Shown: positions 6,728 to 15,580 of the stretch, one piece after another
How positions within the stretch are numbered: position 1 is the first letter of the stretch
Layout of the letters: each line of letters starts with the position of its first letter
Assembly (NCBI RefSeq): GCF_018119395.1
Contig: NZ_JAGPWD010000032.1
Span: 1 to 64,000, forward strand
Source of the DNA: Massilia sp. ZL223
GTDB lineage: Bacteria > Pseudomonadota > Gammaproteobacteria > Burkholderiales > Burkholderiaceae_D
Length of the DNA stretch: 64,000 nt
Reading direction: 5' to 3'
Notes under the pieces: model-generated
Seen by the model: the letters and a program-made list of their open reading frames with translations, nothing else
Told to the model about the DNA's origin: nothing
Database searches by the model: none
Program-made: the position numbers and the translations under genes

Positions 6728-9052
6728 ATGGATTTAAATACGAGCACACACACTTCGACCCGCCCGCTGGAACTGTGGGGCGGCCTTGAATGCACGGTCA
6801 ACCGCGTCCGCGACGAATATTTCAGCCAGCTCGACCGCAACGGTCACGCTGAGCGCGCCTGCGACATCCAGCGGTTCGCCTCGCTCGGCATTCGCGCAAT
6901 TCGCTATCCGATCCTGTGGGAACGCACGGCCCCGAACGGCCTGGACAGCGCAGACTGGACCTGGCCCGACGAGCGCCTGCCCGCCCTGCGCGAGGCGGGC
7001 GTCAACCCGATCGCCGGCCTGATCCACCACGGCAGCGGTCCCCAGCACACCAGCCTCGTCGATCCGAACTTCGCCGAGCAGCTGGCGGAGTATGCGGGCG
7101 CGGTCGCCGCGCGCTATCCGTGGCTCGAGTATTACACCCCGGTGAACGAGCCCTGCACCACGGCCCGCTTCGCCGGCCTGTACGGCGTGTGGTACCCGCA
7201 CGGGCGCGACGACCGCACCTTCATCCAGGCACTGCTCAACCAGTGCCGCGCGGTGGTGCTGTCCATGCGCGCCATCCGCAAGGTGAACCCGGACGCCAAG
7301 CTGGTCCAGACCGACGACCTGGGCAAGACCTACAGCACGCCCGAGATGGCCCACGTGGCCGACTTCTACAACGAGCGCCGCTGGCTGGCCTGGGACCTGC
7401 TGTGCGGGATGGTCGGACCGGAGCACAAGCTGTGGAAATACCTGACCAAGACCGGCATCCCGGCCGAGGAATTCCTCTGGTTCCGCGACAATCCCTGCCC
7501 GCCGGACATCATCGGCGTCAACTACTACGTCACCAGCGAGCGCTGGCTCGACCACCGTCCCGAGCGCTTCCCGGAACACCACCGCGGCATGGCCGACGGC
7601 AAGCCCTGCGCCGACATCGAAGCCTCGCGCGTGCTGGCCACGCCGACCGCAGGCATCGCGCCGCTGCTGGCCGAGATCTGGGACCGCTACCGCATCCCGC
7701 TGGCCGTGACCGAGGCCCACATCGACGCCAACCGCGAAGACCAGCTGCGCTGGCTGCTCGAGATCTGGGAAGCGGCCCAGCAGTCGCAGCGCAACGGCGT
7801 GGACGTGCGCGCCGTCACCGTGTGGTCGCTGCTCGGCTCCTTCGACTGGAACTGCCTGGTCACCGCGAACCGCGGCTATTACGAGCCCGGTCCCTTCGAC
7901 GTGCGTTCGCCCATGCCGCGCCCGACGGCACTGGCGAAGATGATGCGCGAGCTGTCCTCCGGCGCGCCGCTGTCGCACCCGGTGCTGCGCGGCCAGGGCT
8001 GGTGGCGCCGTCCGGGACGCTTCCTGTGCCACCCGCCGGTGGCCACCCCTGCCGCCCTGACCTCGATCTCGGCAGACGGCCACCGCCTGGTGGGCACGGG
8101 CGCCGCGCCGATCCTGGTGCTGGGCGCGACCGGCACCCTGGGCCGCGCCTTCGCCCGCGTGTGCCAGAAGCGCAACCTCAACTTCAAGCTGCTGTCGCGC
8201 CAGGACATGGACATCGCCGACCCGGATTCGGTGGAGCGCGCGCTGGCCGAATACAAGCCCTGGGCGGTGATCAATACCGCCGGCTACGTGCGGGTGGACG
8301 ACGCCGAGAGCGAGATCGAGCGCTGCCTGCGCGAAAACGCGTTCGGCCCGGCGGTGCTGGCGTCGGCCTGCGCGCGCCACGGCGTGCACCTGACCAGCTT
8401 CTCGAGCGACCTGGTGTTCGACGGCCGCCAGGACCGGCCCTATGTCGAATCCGACCCGGTGGCGCCGCTCAATGTCTACGGCCGCAGCAAGGCCGAGGCG
8501 GAGCGCATCGTCCTGGATCGCAACCCGGACGCCCTGATGGTGCGCACCAGCGCCTTCTTCGGGCCCTGGGACAAGTACAACTTCGTGACCCTGGCGCTGG
8601 CAGCGCTGGAGCGCGGCGATCCCTTCGTCGCGGCGAGCGATTTGACCATCACGCCGACCTACGTGCCGGACCTGGTGCATGCCTGCCTGGACCTGGCGAT
8701 CGACCGCGAGAAAGGAATCTGGCACCTGTCCAACGGCGGCGAGCTCACCTGGGCCGAGCTGGCGCTGCGCGCGGCGGAGCGGGCCGGGGTCGATGCGAGC
8801 CGGCTGGAGCTGCGCACCGGGGCACAACTCGGGTTCGCGGCGGCGCGCCCTGCCTACTGCGCCCTGCACAGCGAGCGCGGGGTGCTGCTGCCGAAGCTCG
8901 ATGATGCGCTGGGACGCTATCTCGAACTGCGTGCCGGCGATCCGGTGGAGATGGAGGAGCTGGTCATGACGGCCGAGAGCCGGCAGCCGGTGGCGAGCGG
9001 GCACCGGCAGCAGGAGGCGACGGATTTGGGGGCGGTGCAGGCGGGTACCTAA
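6728..9052 (+). CDS. fusion of GH1-like glycosidase and RmlD-type sugar-nucleotide reductase
   Basis: 774 residues. Residues about 15-400 form a GH1-like TIM barrel: LWGGLECTVNRV, acid/base Glu in YYTPVNEP (about 142), and a nucleophile-type Glu in LAVTEAHID (about 330). Residues about 458-745 form a separate NAD(P)-binding RmlD/SDR domain: PILVLGATGTLGRAF, INTAGYVRVDDAE, SSDLVFDG, then YGRSKAEAE with the catalytic Tyr and Lys. RmlD makes dTDP-L-rhamnose from the 4-keto sugar. The substrate of this two-domain protein is unknown. ATG 6728 was preferred over TTG 6716 because GGTGA lies 5 bases before it. No signal peptide, so cytosolic. Downstream is a REP element. Confidence 0.85.
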   Translation: MDLNTSTHTSTRPLELWGGLECTVNRVRDEYFSQLDRNGHAERACDIQRFASLGIRAIRYPILWERTAPNGLDSADWTWPDERLPALREAGVNPIAGLIHHGSGPQHTSLVDPNFAEQLAEYAGAVAARYPWLEYYTPVNEPCTTARFAGLYGVWYPHGRDDRTFIQALLNQCRAVVLSMRAIRKVNPDAKLVQTDDLGKTYSTPEMAHVADFYNERRWLAWDLLCGMVGPEHKLWKYLTKTGIPAEEFLWFRDNPCPPDIIGVNYYVTSERWLDHRPERFPEHHRGMADGKPCADIEASRVLATPTAGIAPLLAEIWDRYRIPLAVTEAHIDANREDQLRWLLEIWEAAQQSQRNGVDVRAVTVWSLLGSFDWNCLVTANRGYYEPGPFDVRSPMPRPTALAKMMRELSSGAPLSHPVLRGQGWWRRPGRFLCHPPVATPAALTSISADGHRLVGTGAAPILVLGATGTLGRAFARVCQKRNLNFKLLSRQDMDIADPDSVERALAEYKPWAVINTAGYVRVDDAESEIERCLRENAFGPAVLASACARHGVHLTSFSSDLVFDGRQDRPYVESDPVAPLNVYGRSKAEAERIVLDRNPDALMVRTSAFFGPWDKYNFVTLALAALERGDPFVAASDLTITPTYVPDLVHACLDLAIDREKGIWHLSNGGELTWAELALRAAERAGVDASRLELRTGAQLGFAAARPAYCALHSERGVLLPKLDDALGRYLELRAGDPVEMEELVMTAESRQPVASGHRQQEATDLGAVQAGT

Positions 9053-9070
9053 GCTACGGGTACGCGTGCA

Positions 9071-9104
9071 AACTTGGGCCTCCGCGAAGGCGGGGGCCCA
9101 AGTT
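9071..9104. repeat. single REP element
   Basis: A 34-base palindrome, AACTTGGGCC...GGCCCAAGTT around TCCGCGAAGGCGG, of the same family as the repeats at 23-140. It lies 19 bases after a stop codon and may act as a transcription end or mRNA stabiliser. Confidence 0.7.
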
Positions 9105-9215
9105 CCCTCCCGAAGTCGACATACCCGGCCAATCCCCTCCACAACCGACGGGAGACGCGCATCAAACGCTACAATGCACCGGCCCACCCCCGACTAACTA
9201 CCAGGCCGATTCAAC

Positions 9216-10952
9216 GTGCAAGAGCAACACGCCTTCCCCTTCCTGCGAGAGATCATCCTCTTCCTGATCCTCTCCGGCATCCTGATCCCCCTGCTGCAGC
9301 GCCTGCGCATCAACCAGGTCCTCGGCTTCCTGGCCGTCGGCACCATCGCAGGCCCCTACGGCCTGGGCCTGCTGGCGGACCAGTACCCGATCATGAGCGT
9401 CTTCACCTTCCCCAGCGGCGAAGGCGTCTCGATGCTGGCCGAGCTGGGGGTCCTGTTCCTGATGTTCATGATCGGCCTCGAACTCTCCGCCGCCCGCCTG
9501 TGGGCCATGCGGCGCTGGGTATTCGGCGCCGGCACCGCCCAGGTGATCCTCAGCGCCGCCCTGATCGGCGGCGCCCTCACCCTCTACGGTGAATCGAGCC
9601 CGACCGCCGTCATCCTCGGCCTGGTGCTCTCGCTCTCCTCCACCGCCGTCGTGATGCAGCTGATGACCCAGCAGCAAAGCACCGCCACGCCCCTCGGCCA
9701 GGCAGCCTTCGCGGTCCTGATGCTGCAGGACCTGGCCGTGGTGCCGATCCTGATCCTGATCGGCGCCCTCGGCAAGGGTGGCGGCGACGGGGTCGCGATG
9801 CTGGCCCTGGTCACGATGGCCAAAGCGGCAGGCGCCATCGCCCTGATTTACCTTGCTGGCGGACGCGTGATCCATCCGCTGTTCCGCGCCTTCGCCCGCC
9901 ACCGCCAGCCGGACGTCTTCATGGCCCTGATCCTGCTGTCCACCTTCGGCATCGCCGCCCTGTCGGCGGCGGCCGGGCTGTCGATGGCGCTGGGCGCGCT
10001 GATCGCCGGCCTGCTGCTGGCCGAGACCGAGTTCAAGCACGAGGTCGAGCTGATGGTCGAGCCCTTCAAGGGCCTGCTCATGGGCCTGTTCTTCATGACT
10101 GTCGGGATGAACATCGACACCCGCCAGATCCTGGAAGCCCCGTTGTGGCTGGCCGCCTTCGTGGCCAGCCTGGTGCTGATCAAGGCCGTGGTGGTGGGGG
10201 TGCTGTTCCGCATCGGCCACCTGCCCTGGGGCCGCGCCATCGAAGGCGGCCTGCTGCTGGGCCAGGGCGGCGAATTCGCCTTCATCGTGATCGGCTATGC
10301 CGTCACCACGAACGTGCTGGATCCGGCCCTGGGCGCGCGCGTCATGCTGGCGGTGGGCCTGTCGCTGTTCATCACGCCGATGCTGGCGCGCCTGGGCCGC
10401 ACGATCGGCGAGCGCTGGGAGCCGAAGCAGGAGCAGCCGGAGGCCGACGAAGCCACGCTGGCCTCGGCGCGCGGCCACATCATCATCGCCGGCTTCGGCC
10501 GCGTGGGCCAGCAGCTGGCCAAGCTGCTCAAGGACCAGAACATCCCCTTCGTCGCATTCGAGAACGACGCCAAGCTGGTCTCGAAGCTGCATGCGGAAGG
10601 CATGCCGGTCTATTTCGGCAATGCCTCGCGCCCGGAACTGCTGCGCCACGTGCATGCCGACGAAGCGCCGGCCATCGTGCTGACCATGGACCATCCGGCG
10701 TCCGCCATGCAGGCGGTGCGCGGCATCCGCCGCGAGTTCCCGAAGGTGCGCCTGTTCGTGCGCTCGCGCGACGAGAAGCACGCCCGCGCCCTGCGTCTGG
10801 CCGGAGCCAGCGTTGTGGTGCCGGAGACCCTGGAGGCAAGCCTGCAGCTGTCGGCCTTCGTGCTGGAAGCGATGGGCCTGGACGAGCGCGTGGTGGACGA
10901 TATCGTGGACCGCGAACGCGACGAGTTCGCAGCCAAGCTGCTGGAGTCCTAG
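9216..10952 (+). CDS. CPA2-family cation/proton antiporter with TrkA-N domain
   Basis: 578 residues. About twelve hydrophobic segments occupy residues 5-390, with CPA2 features such as INQVLGFLAVGTIAGPYGLG, GLVLSLSSTAVVMQLM and GLSMALGALIAGLLLAETEF. A cytosolic Rossmann RCK/TrkA-N domain starts at about 422 (IIIAGFGRVGQQLAKLL). The family (KefB, KefC, YbaL) exchanges K+ or Na+ for protons under control of nucleotides or glutathione adducts. No KefF/KefG partner is adjacent, so glutathione gating is not supported. Start is GTG 9216. The stop codon overlaps the convergent FAD oxidoreductase gene by 4 bases. Confidence 0.9.
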   Translation: MQEQHAFPFLREIILFLILSGILIPLLQRLRINQVLGFLAVGTIAGPYGLGLLADQYPIMSVFTFPSGEGVSMLAELGVLFLMFMIGLELSAARLWAMRRWVFGAGTAQVILSAALIGGALTLYGESSPTAVILGLVLSLSSTAVVMQLMTQQQSTATPLGQAAFAVLMLQDLAVVPILILIGALGKGGGDGVAMLALVTMAKAAGAIALIYLAGGRVIHPLFRAFARHRQPDVFMALILLSTFGIAALSAAAGLSMALGALIAGLLLAETEFKHEVELMVEPFKGLLMGLFFMTVGMNIDTRQILEAPLWLAAFVASLVLIKAVVVGVLFRIGHLPWGRAIEGGLLLGQGGEFAFIVIGYAVTTNVLDPALGARVMLAVGLSLFITPMLARLGRTIGERWEPKQEQPEADEATLASARGHIIIAGFGRVGQQLAKLLKDQNIPFVAFENDAKLVSKLHAEGMPVYFGNASRPELLRHVHADEAPAIVLTMDHPASAMQAVRGIRREFPKVRLFVRSRDEKHARALRLAGASVVVPETLEASLQLSAFVLEAMGLDERVVDDIVDRERDEFAAKLLES

Positions 10953-12544
10953 GCGGCGCAGCGGCGCGCCGCTTCGCAGCCCCACCACGCCGCTTCCTCG
11001 AACACGGAGAAGCCCGACAGGTCGCTGTGCGCGAACAAAACCGGCCCGTCCGCTTCGCGCAGCGCCGCCAGGCCTGCATTGCCGCGGAATCCCGGCGCGG
11101 GAATCGCCATCGCATGTGCCCTTAGTGTGATGTCGGCCCGCTCCACGCAGGCGGCAAACGCCCAGCCGTAGGCCTGGCGCAGGTCGCTGGACGCCAGCTC
11201 CATCAGCTCGGCGGGCGCGGCCTGCTGCAGCCAGCGCCGCGCCTCGAGCGGCGTGCGGTCCGCCAGCGCCATGTAAGCCGTGAACACGGTCTTTTCGGGC
11301 GGCCGCACGCGGATATCCTGGTGGGTCGACACCACATAGCCCAGCCCCTTGCCGCCGTAGACCACGTTGTCCCAGGCCAGCGGCGCCCCGCCCTGCTCGC
11401 GCGGGAAGTCGCGCATCAGGAAGTTGGTGACCATCCAGGGCGCATAGGCCGGCATGTGGCTGCGGGCGTCGAAGCCCAGCGCGCCGATGTCCTCGACCAC
11501 GCGCGCCGCGACGAACAGCGGCATGGCGCACACGATGCGCCGCGCGCGCACCAGGAAGCTGCGCGGTTTGCCATTCTCCAGCGCGAAGCACAGCGCTTCC
11601 GCCCTGCCGCCACGCACGCGCACCGACACCGCCGTACCCGCGCGGCGCCTGCCAGCGGCGCGCGCGGCCAGCGCTTCGGCGATGGGCGACAGCCCGCCCG
11701 GCCAGGTCAGCAGCCCGTTGTCCTCGGCATTCGCCGCCCGCCCCCAGCGCCCCGCGAAATAATGCACGCCGGCCCAGGCCGACACCAGGGCGATGCCGGC
11801 GCCGTAATCGTCGCGGCAGCAGTAGTCGAGATACCAGCGCAGCGCCGGCGAGCGGTAGCCCTCGCGGTCCAGCCAGGCGGCGAAACTGATCGCGTCCAGG
11901 CCATCGAAAGCCGGGTCGCCGGAGGACAGCACCGACGGAAACGCGAAGCTGCGCCGCCCGTCCCGGCCGCGCCCATGGCGCAGCAGGTCCATGTGCGCCA
12001 TGAAGCGCTGCTGCTCGGCCTGGTCCTCCGCCGGCATCAGACCGTCCTGCCAGTGCCCATGCATGAACAGGCGCTCCTCCGGGCCGTGCAGGACGAAGCG
12101 CTCGTCGTAGACAGGCCGCTCGTCGAGGACGCCGGCCTGGATGATGCCCAGGTCGCCCAGCATTTCGCGCACATGCAGCGACTCCATGCCCGGCAGCGGC
12201 AGGTAGTGCGCCCCCGTCGGGCAGGCGAATTCGCCGTAGCGGCTGCTTGATGCGTTGCCGAAGGCTTCCGGTCCGTCGAACAGCAGGTAGTCGCGCTGCC
12301 CCAGGCGGTCCAGCTTCCAGGCGGCCGACAGGCCGGCAATGCCGGAACCGAGGATGGCCACATCGGTCTCGATGGTTTCCGAGGGCGGCAGCATCTGGGC
12401 GCGGTCGCGCAGCAGGTGGCCTTCCACGCGGCCCGGGTAACGCACCGTGGGCGTGATTTCCTGCCAGCGCAGGAAGCCCGCGGCGCTCGCCAGCCCCGCC
12501 AGCCCCGCCCCGGCGGCCGAGACGATGAAGGAACGCCGGTCCAT
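10949..12544 (-). CDS. Tat-exported FAD-dependent oxidoreductase
   Basis: 531 residues. The N-terminus MDRRSFIVSAAGAGLAGLASAAG is a twin-arginine signal. The FAD-binding Rossmann motif DVAILGSGIAGLSAAWKLDRLG lies at about 62-83, followed by a FAD-linked oxidoreductase body (amine-oxidase-like; LTWPGGLSPIAEAL, then HSDLSGFSVFEEAAWWG at the end). It starts with an ATG that shares one base with the stop of the upstream spermidine synthase-like gene (TGATG), so the two are translationally coupled. By context it may oxidise a polyamine or polyamine conjugate in the periplasm; this is inference only. Confidence 0.85.
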   Translation of the reverse strand: MDRRSFIVSAAGAGLAGLASAAGFLRWQEITPTVRYPGRVEGHLLRDRAQMLPPSETIETDVAILGSGIAGLSAAWKLDRLGQRDYLLFDGPEAFGNASSSRYGEFACPTGAHYLPLPGMESLHVREMLGDLGIIQAGVLDERPVYDERFVLHGPEERLFMHGHWQDGLMPAEDQAEQQRFMAHMDLLRHGRGRDGRRSFAFPSVLSSGDPAFDGLDAISFAAWLDREGYRSPALRWYLDYCCRDDYGAGIALVSAWAGVHYFAGRWGRAANAEDNGLLTWPGGLSPIAEALAARAAGRRRAGTAVSVRVRGGRAEALCFALENGKPRSFLVRARRIVCAMPLFVAARVVEDIGALGFDARSHMPAYAPWMVTNFLMRDFPREQGGAPLAWDNVVYGGKGLGYVVSTHQDIRVRPPEKTVFTAYMALADRTPLEARRWLQQAAPAELMELASSDLRQAYGWAFAACVERADITLRAHAMAIPAPGFRGNAGLAALREADGPVLFAHSDLSGFSVFEEAAWWGCEAARRCAA

Positions 12545-14055
12545 CAGCGGATCACCTGCTGCCAGTCTTCCTCGAACTCGCGCACCAGCGACTGCGAATC
12601 GAGCCGGTTGGGCTTCATCGGCAGGCGCTGCATGTCGGGCGGGAAGGCGAACATGGCGCGGGTGGTCTCCGCATCGAGATAGCGCATCGGCAGCGTGTAG
12701 CGCTCGGGCGGCGTGAAGCTGCCCTGCGGCGAGGCCAGGACGAAGCCCCATTCGCCGAAGGACGGCACATACAGGTGGTAGGGCCAGGTCTTCATCCCCA
12801 CTTCGCGCAAGGTGGCTTCGATGGTCCAGTAGGCGTGCGGCGCGAAGAAGGGCGAGGTCGACTGCACGGAAATCATGCCGTGGGCCGCGACGTGCTTGCG
12901 CAGGATGCCGTAGAACGGCACCGAATACAGCTTGCCGAGGGCGAAGCTGGACGGGTCGGGAAAGTCGACGATGGCCACGTCGTACATCCCGGCCTCGCGC
13001 TGCAGCCAGACGGCGGCGTCGGCGTTGATCACCTTGACCCGCTTGTCCCTGAGCGCCCCGGCATTGAGCTTGACCAGTTCCGGCCTGGTCGCGAAAGCCC
13101 CGGTCATCTGCGGATCGAGGTCGACCAGGGTCACTTCCTGTACGTTCGGATAGCGCAGCACCTCGCGCAGGGCCAGGCCGTCGCCGCCGCCCAGCACCAG
13201 CACCTTGCGCGCCCAGGGCGCGGCCTGCATGGCCGGATGCACCAGCGCCTCGTGATAGCGGTACTCGTCGCGCGAGGAGAATTGCAGGTTGCCGTTGATG
13301 TAGAGGCGCAGGTCGTCCTTCCAGCGCGTGATCACCAGGCGCTGGTAAGGCGTGGTGGTCGAGTACACGACTTCGTCGCCGAACAGTCCGCGCTCGCCCC
13401 ACTCCACCATACGGTCCGACAGCCCGAAACCCAGCGCCAGTACGAACATAACGCTGCCGGCGCGGATCGCCCGGCCGCCCAGGTTGGTCAGCTCGGCGCG
13501 GAACACGTAGAGCGTCCAGATCGCCACGCCCACGTTCAGCATCCCGAACAGGAAGCCGGTGCGCACCAGCCCCAGGTGCGGGGCCAGCACCAGCGGGAAC
13601 AGCAGCGACACGGCCAGCGCGCCCAGGTAGTCGAAGGTCAGCACCCGGCTCACCAGCTCGGAGAATTCGGTGCGGCGCTCGTTCAGGGCGCGCATCACCA
13701 GCGGCACTTCCATGCCGACCATGGCGCCGATCATGAAGACCGTCACATACAGCACGGTGCGGAAAGGCGCGGCCATCCAGGTGAAGGTCATGAACAGCAG
13801 CGCGGCCGAGACGCCGCCGATCAGCCCCACCGCCAGCTCGATGTCGACGAAGCGCGACAGCACGTCTTCGTCGCGCACGTATTTCGACAGGTGGGCGCCG
13901 ACGCCCATCGCGAACAGGTAGCAGCCGATGATGGTCGAGAACTGCAGCACCGAGTCGCCCAGCAGGTAGCTCGACAGCGCCCCGGCAATCAGTTCGTAAG
14001 CCAATCCGCATGAAGCGACGACAAAGACGGAGAGAATGAGAATTTTTTTGGTCAT
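12544..14055 (-). CDS. membrane-bound spermidine synthase-like aminopropyltransferase
   Basis: 503 residues. Seven hydrophobic helices (about 1-215) precede a spermidine synthase fold (about 230-480). Family motifs are intact: YQRLVITRWKDDLRLYINGN, DEYRYHEALVHPAM, VLVLGGGDGLALREVLRYP (SAM/dcSAM loop), VDLDPQM, and VDFPDPSS at the position of the catalytic Asp. Soluble SpeE transfers aminopropyl from decarboxylated SAM to putrescine; the true acceptor of the membrane-anchored forms is not established. The 5' end is divergent from the DUF350 gene with only 61 bases between, and speD lies 3 kb away in the same module. Confidence 0.88.
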   Translation of the reverse strand: MTKKILILSVFVVASCGLAYELIAGALSSYLLGDSVLQFSTIIGCYLFAMGVGAHLSKYVRDEDVLSRFVDIELAVGLIGGVSAALLFMTFTWMAAPFRTVLYVTVFMIGAMVGMEVPLVMRALNERRTEFSELVSRVLTFDYLGALAVSLLFPLVLAPHLGLVRTGFLFGMLNVGVAIWTLYVFRAELTNLGGRAIRAGSVMFVLALGFGLSDRMVEWGERGLFGDEVVYSTTTPYQRLVITRWKDDLRLYINGNLQFSSRDEYRYHEALVHPAMQAAPWARKVLVLGGGDGLALREVLRYPNVQEVTLVDLDPQMTGAFATRPELVKLNAGALRDKRVKVINADAAVWLQREAGMYDVAIVDFPDPSSFALGKLYSVPFYGILRKHVAAHGMISVQSTSPFFAPHAYWTIEATLREVGMKTWPYHLYVPSFGEWGFVLASPQGSFTPPERYTLPMRYLDAETTRAMFAFPPDMQRLPMKPNRLDSQSLVREFEEDWQQVIR

Positions 14056-14116
14056 ACCTGTTGTTTTGCTCTAAGATCGCGGTGCTGCCAACCTGACATT
14101 ATCCGTGGAGGACGAG

Positions 14117-14503
14117 GTGCCCGCCATCCTAAACTATCTGTTGCATCTGGCAACGGCTGTTGCCCTGGTCATGGGTTTCTTCGTGGTTTACACGCGCGTC
14201 ACGCCCTACGACGAAGTGCACCTGATCCGCGCCGGGAATGGAGCGGCGGCGCTGTCGCTGGGCGGCACCCTGCTCGGCTTTTCGGTCACCGTGGCCGCAA
14301 GCCTCATGTACACGGGCGACTACGTCCAGTTCCTGGGCTGGGGCGCCTTCGCCATGCTGGTGCAGGTGCTTGTCTTCGTGATCGCCACCCGCCTGCTGCG
14401 CATGTCGAAAGACCAGATCGAAGCCAACAACATGGCTTTCGGCGGCCTGCTCGGCGCCATTTCGCTGTCCATCGGCCTGATTAACGCCGGCAGCATTTCC
14501 TGA
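14117..14503 (+). CDS. DUF350 family membrane protein
   Basis: 128 residues with four hydrophobic helices. DUF350 features: DEVHLIRAGNGAAALSLGG in the loop after TM1, then SKDQIEANNMAFGGLLGAIS. E. coli YjfL is a relative, encoded beside a glutathionylspermidine synthase-like gene, so a link between DUF350 and polyamine chemistry has precedent. GTG 14117 is chosen because GGAGG ends 5 bases before it; GTG 14105 is possible but has no ribosome site. First gene of a rightward operon that runs to speD. Confidence 0.85.
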   Translation: MPAILNYLLHLATAVALVMGFFVVYTRVTPYDEVHLIRAGNGAAALSLGGTLLGFSVTVAASLMYTGDYVQFLGWGAFAMLVQVLVFVIATRLLRMSKDQIEANNMAFGGLLGAISLSIGLINAGSIS

Positions 14504-14542
14504 TTCACCACCCCTTTATTCAGTTCGCATACGGAGGCCGCC

Positions 14543-15568
14543 ATGTCGCTCGGTTCTTTCATCAAGAAGCAGTTTCTCGACGTCCTGCAATGGAACGAGG
14601 AGACGGAGGGCGTACTCGCCTGGCGCCATCCGATGGAGGACTACGAGATCCAGAACGGCGCCACCCTGGTGGTGCGCGAATCGCAGATCGCGGTGTTCGT
14701 CGATGAAGGCCGCATCGCCGACGTGTTCGGGCCGGGCACGCACCGCCTGACCACCTCCACCCTGCCGGTGCTGACCAACCTGAAGAACTGGGACAAGCTG
14801 TTCGCCTCGCCCTTCAAGTCGGACGTGTACTTCTTCAGCACCCGCGTCCAGACGGGCCGCAAGTGGGGCACCACCCAGCCGGTGACGATCCGCGACAAGG
14901 ACTTCGACATGATCCGCGTGCGCGCCTTCGGCATGTATTCGTACCGTATCCAGGACCCGCGCCTGTTCTTCACCGAGATCAGCGGCACGCGCGCGGCCTA
15001 CACCCGCGACGAGGTCGAGGACCAGCTGCGCGGCATCCTGCTGGCGACCATGGCCAACTCGCTGGGCGCGTCCAAGATCGCCTTCCTCGACATGGCCGCA
15101 AACCAGACCCTGATGGCGCAGCAGATCCGCGGCGACCTGGCCGCCGCTTTCGCGCGCTACGGCGTGGGCCTGGACGAATTCAACGTCACCAGCGTCAGCC
15201 TGCCGGAAGAACTGCAGGCCGCGCTCGACGAACGCATCTCGGCCGGCATGAAGGCCAGCCTGGGCGCGGACAAGATGGGCGGCTTCACCCAGTTCCAGGT
15301 GGCCAGCAGCATTCCGCTGGCGGCCCAGAACGAAGGCGGCATCGCCGGCATCGGCGCCGGCGCGGGCGCCGGCATCGCCATCGGCCAGGCCATGGCCCAG
15401 GGCATGAGCGGCGCCTTCGCTCCGCCCCAGCCGCCCGCCGTCCCGGCGTCCAGCGATTCGATCGAAGACCGCCTGGGCAAGCTCAAGGGCCTGCTCGACA
15501 AGGGACTCATCTCGCAGGCCGATTACGACAGCACCAAGGCCGAGCTGCTCAAGAAACTGCTGGGCTGA
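14543..15568 (+). CDS. SPFH-domain protein with C-terminal SHOCT motif (YdjI-like)
   Basis: 341 residues. Starts MSLGSFIKKQFLDVLQW; the SPFH/band-7-like body runs to about 235 (GATLVVRESQIAVFVDEGR, FGPGTHRLTT, RVRAFGMYSYRI, GLDEFNVTSVSLPEEL). A Gly/Ala-rich stretch (about 262-292) is followed by a SHOCT helix pair, IEDRLGKLKGLLDKGLISQADYDSTKAELL. Such proteins oligomerise at membranes; B. subtilis YdjI recruits PspA to membrane stress sites. It lies between the DUF350 and DUF4178 genes, 12 bases before the latter. Confidence 0.88.
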   Translation: MSLGSFIKKQFLDVLQWNEETEGVLAWRHPMEDYEIQNGATLVVRESQIAVFVDEGRIADVFGPGTHRLTTSTLPVLTNLKNWDKLFASPFKSDVYFFSTRVQTGRKWGTTQPVTIRDKDFDMIRVRAFGMYSYRIQDPRLFFTEISGTRAAYTRDEVEDQLRGILLATMANSLGASKIAFLDMAANQTLMAQQIRGDLAAAFARYGVGLDEFNVTSVSLPEELQAALDERISAGMKASLGADKMGGFTQFQVASSIPLAAQNEGGIAGIGAGAGAGIAIGQAMAQGMSGAFAPPQPPAVPASSDSIEDRLGKLKGLLDKGLISQADYDSTKAELLKKLLG

Positions 15569-15580
15569 GCACTTACCTAG

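Noticed and set aside
9216..10952. Calling the antiporter KefB/KefC with glutathione gating
   Set aside because: No KefF/KefG partner is adjacent and the gating residues were not identified.
12545..14011. Leftward reading of the FAD oxidoreductase as a 1020-residue protein
   Set aside because: The first half is a frame-shifted shadow of the synthase gene; ATG 12544 with a Tat signal is the proper start.
12775..14013. Long rightward frame opposite the spermidine synthase-like gene
   Set aside because: Low-complexity His/Gln/Arg-rich translation; the leftward frame has complete SpeE motifs.
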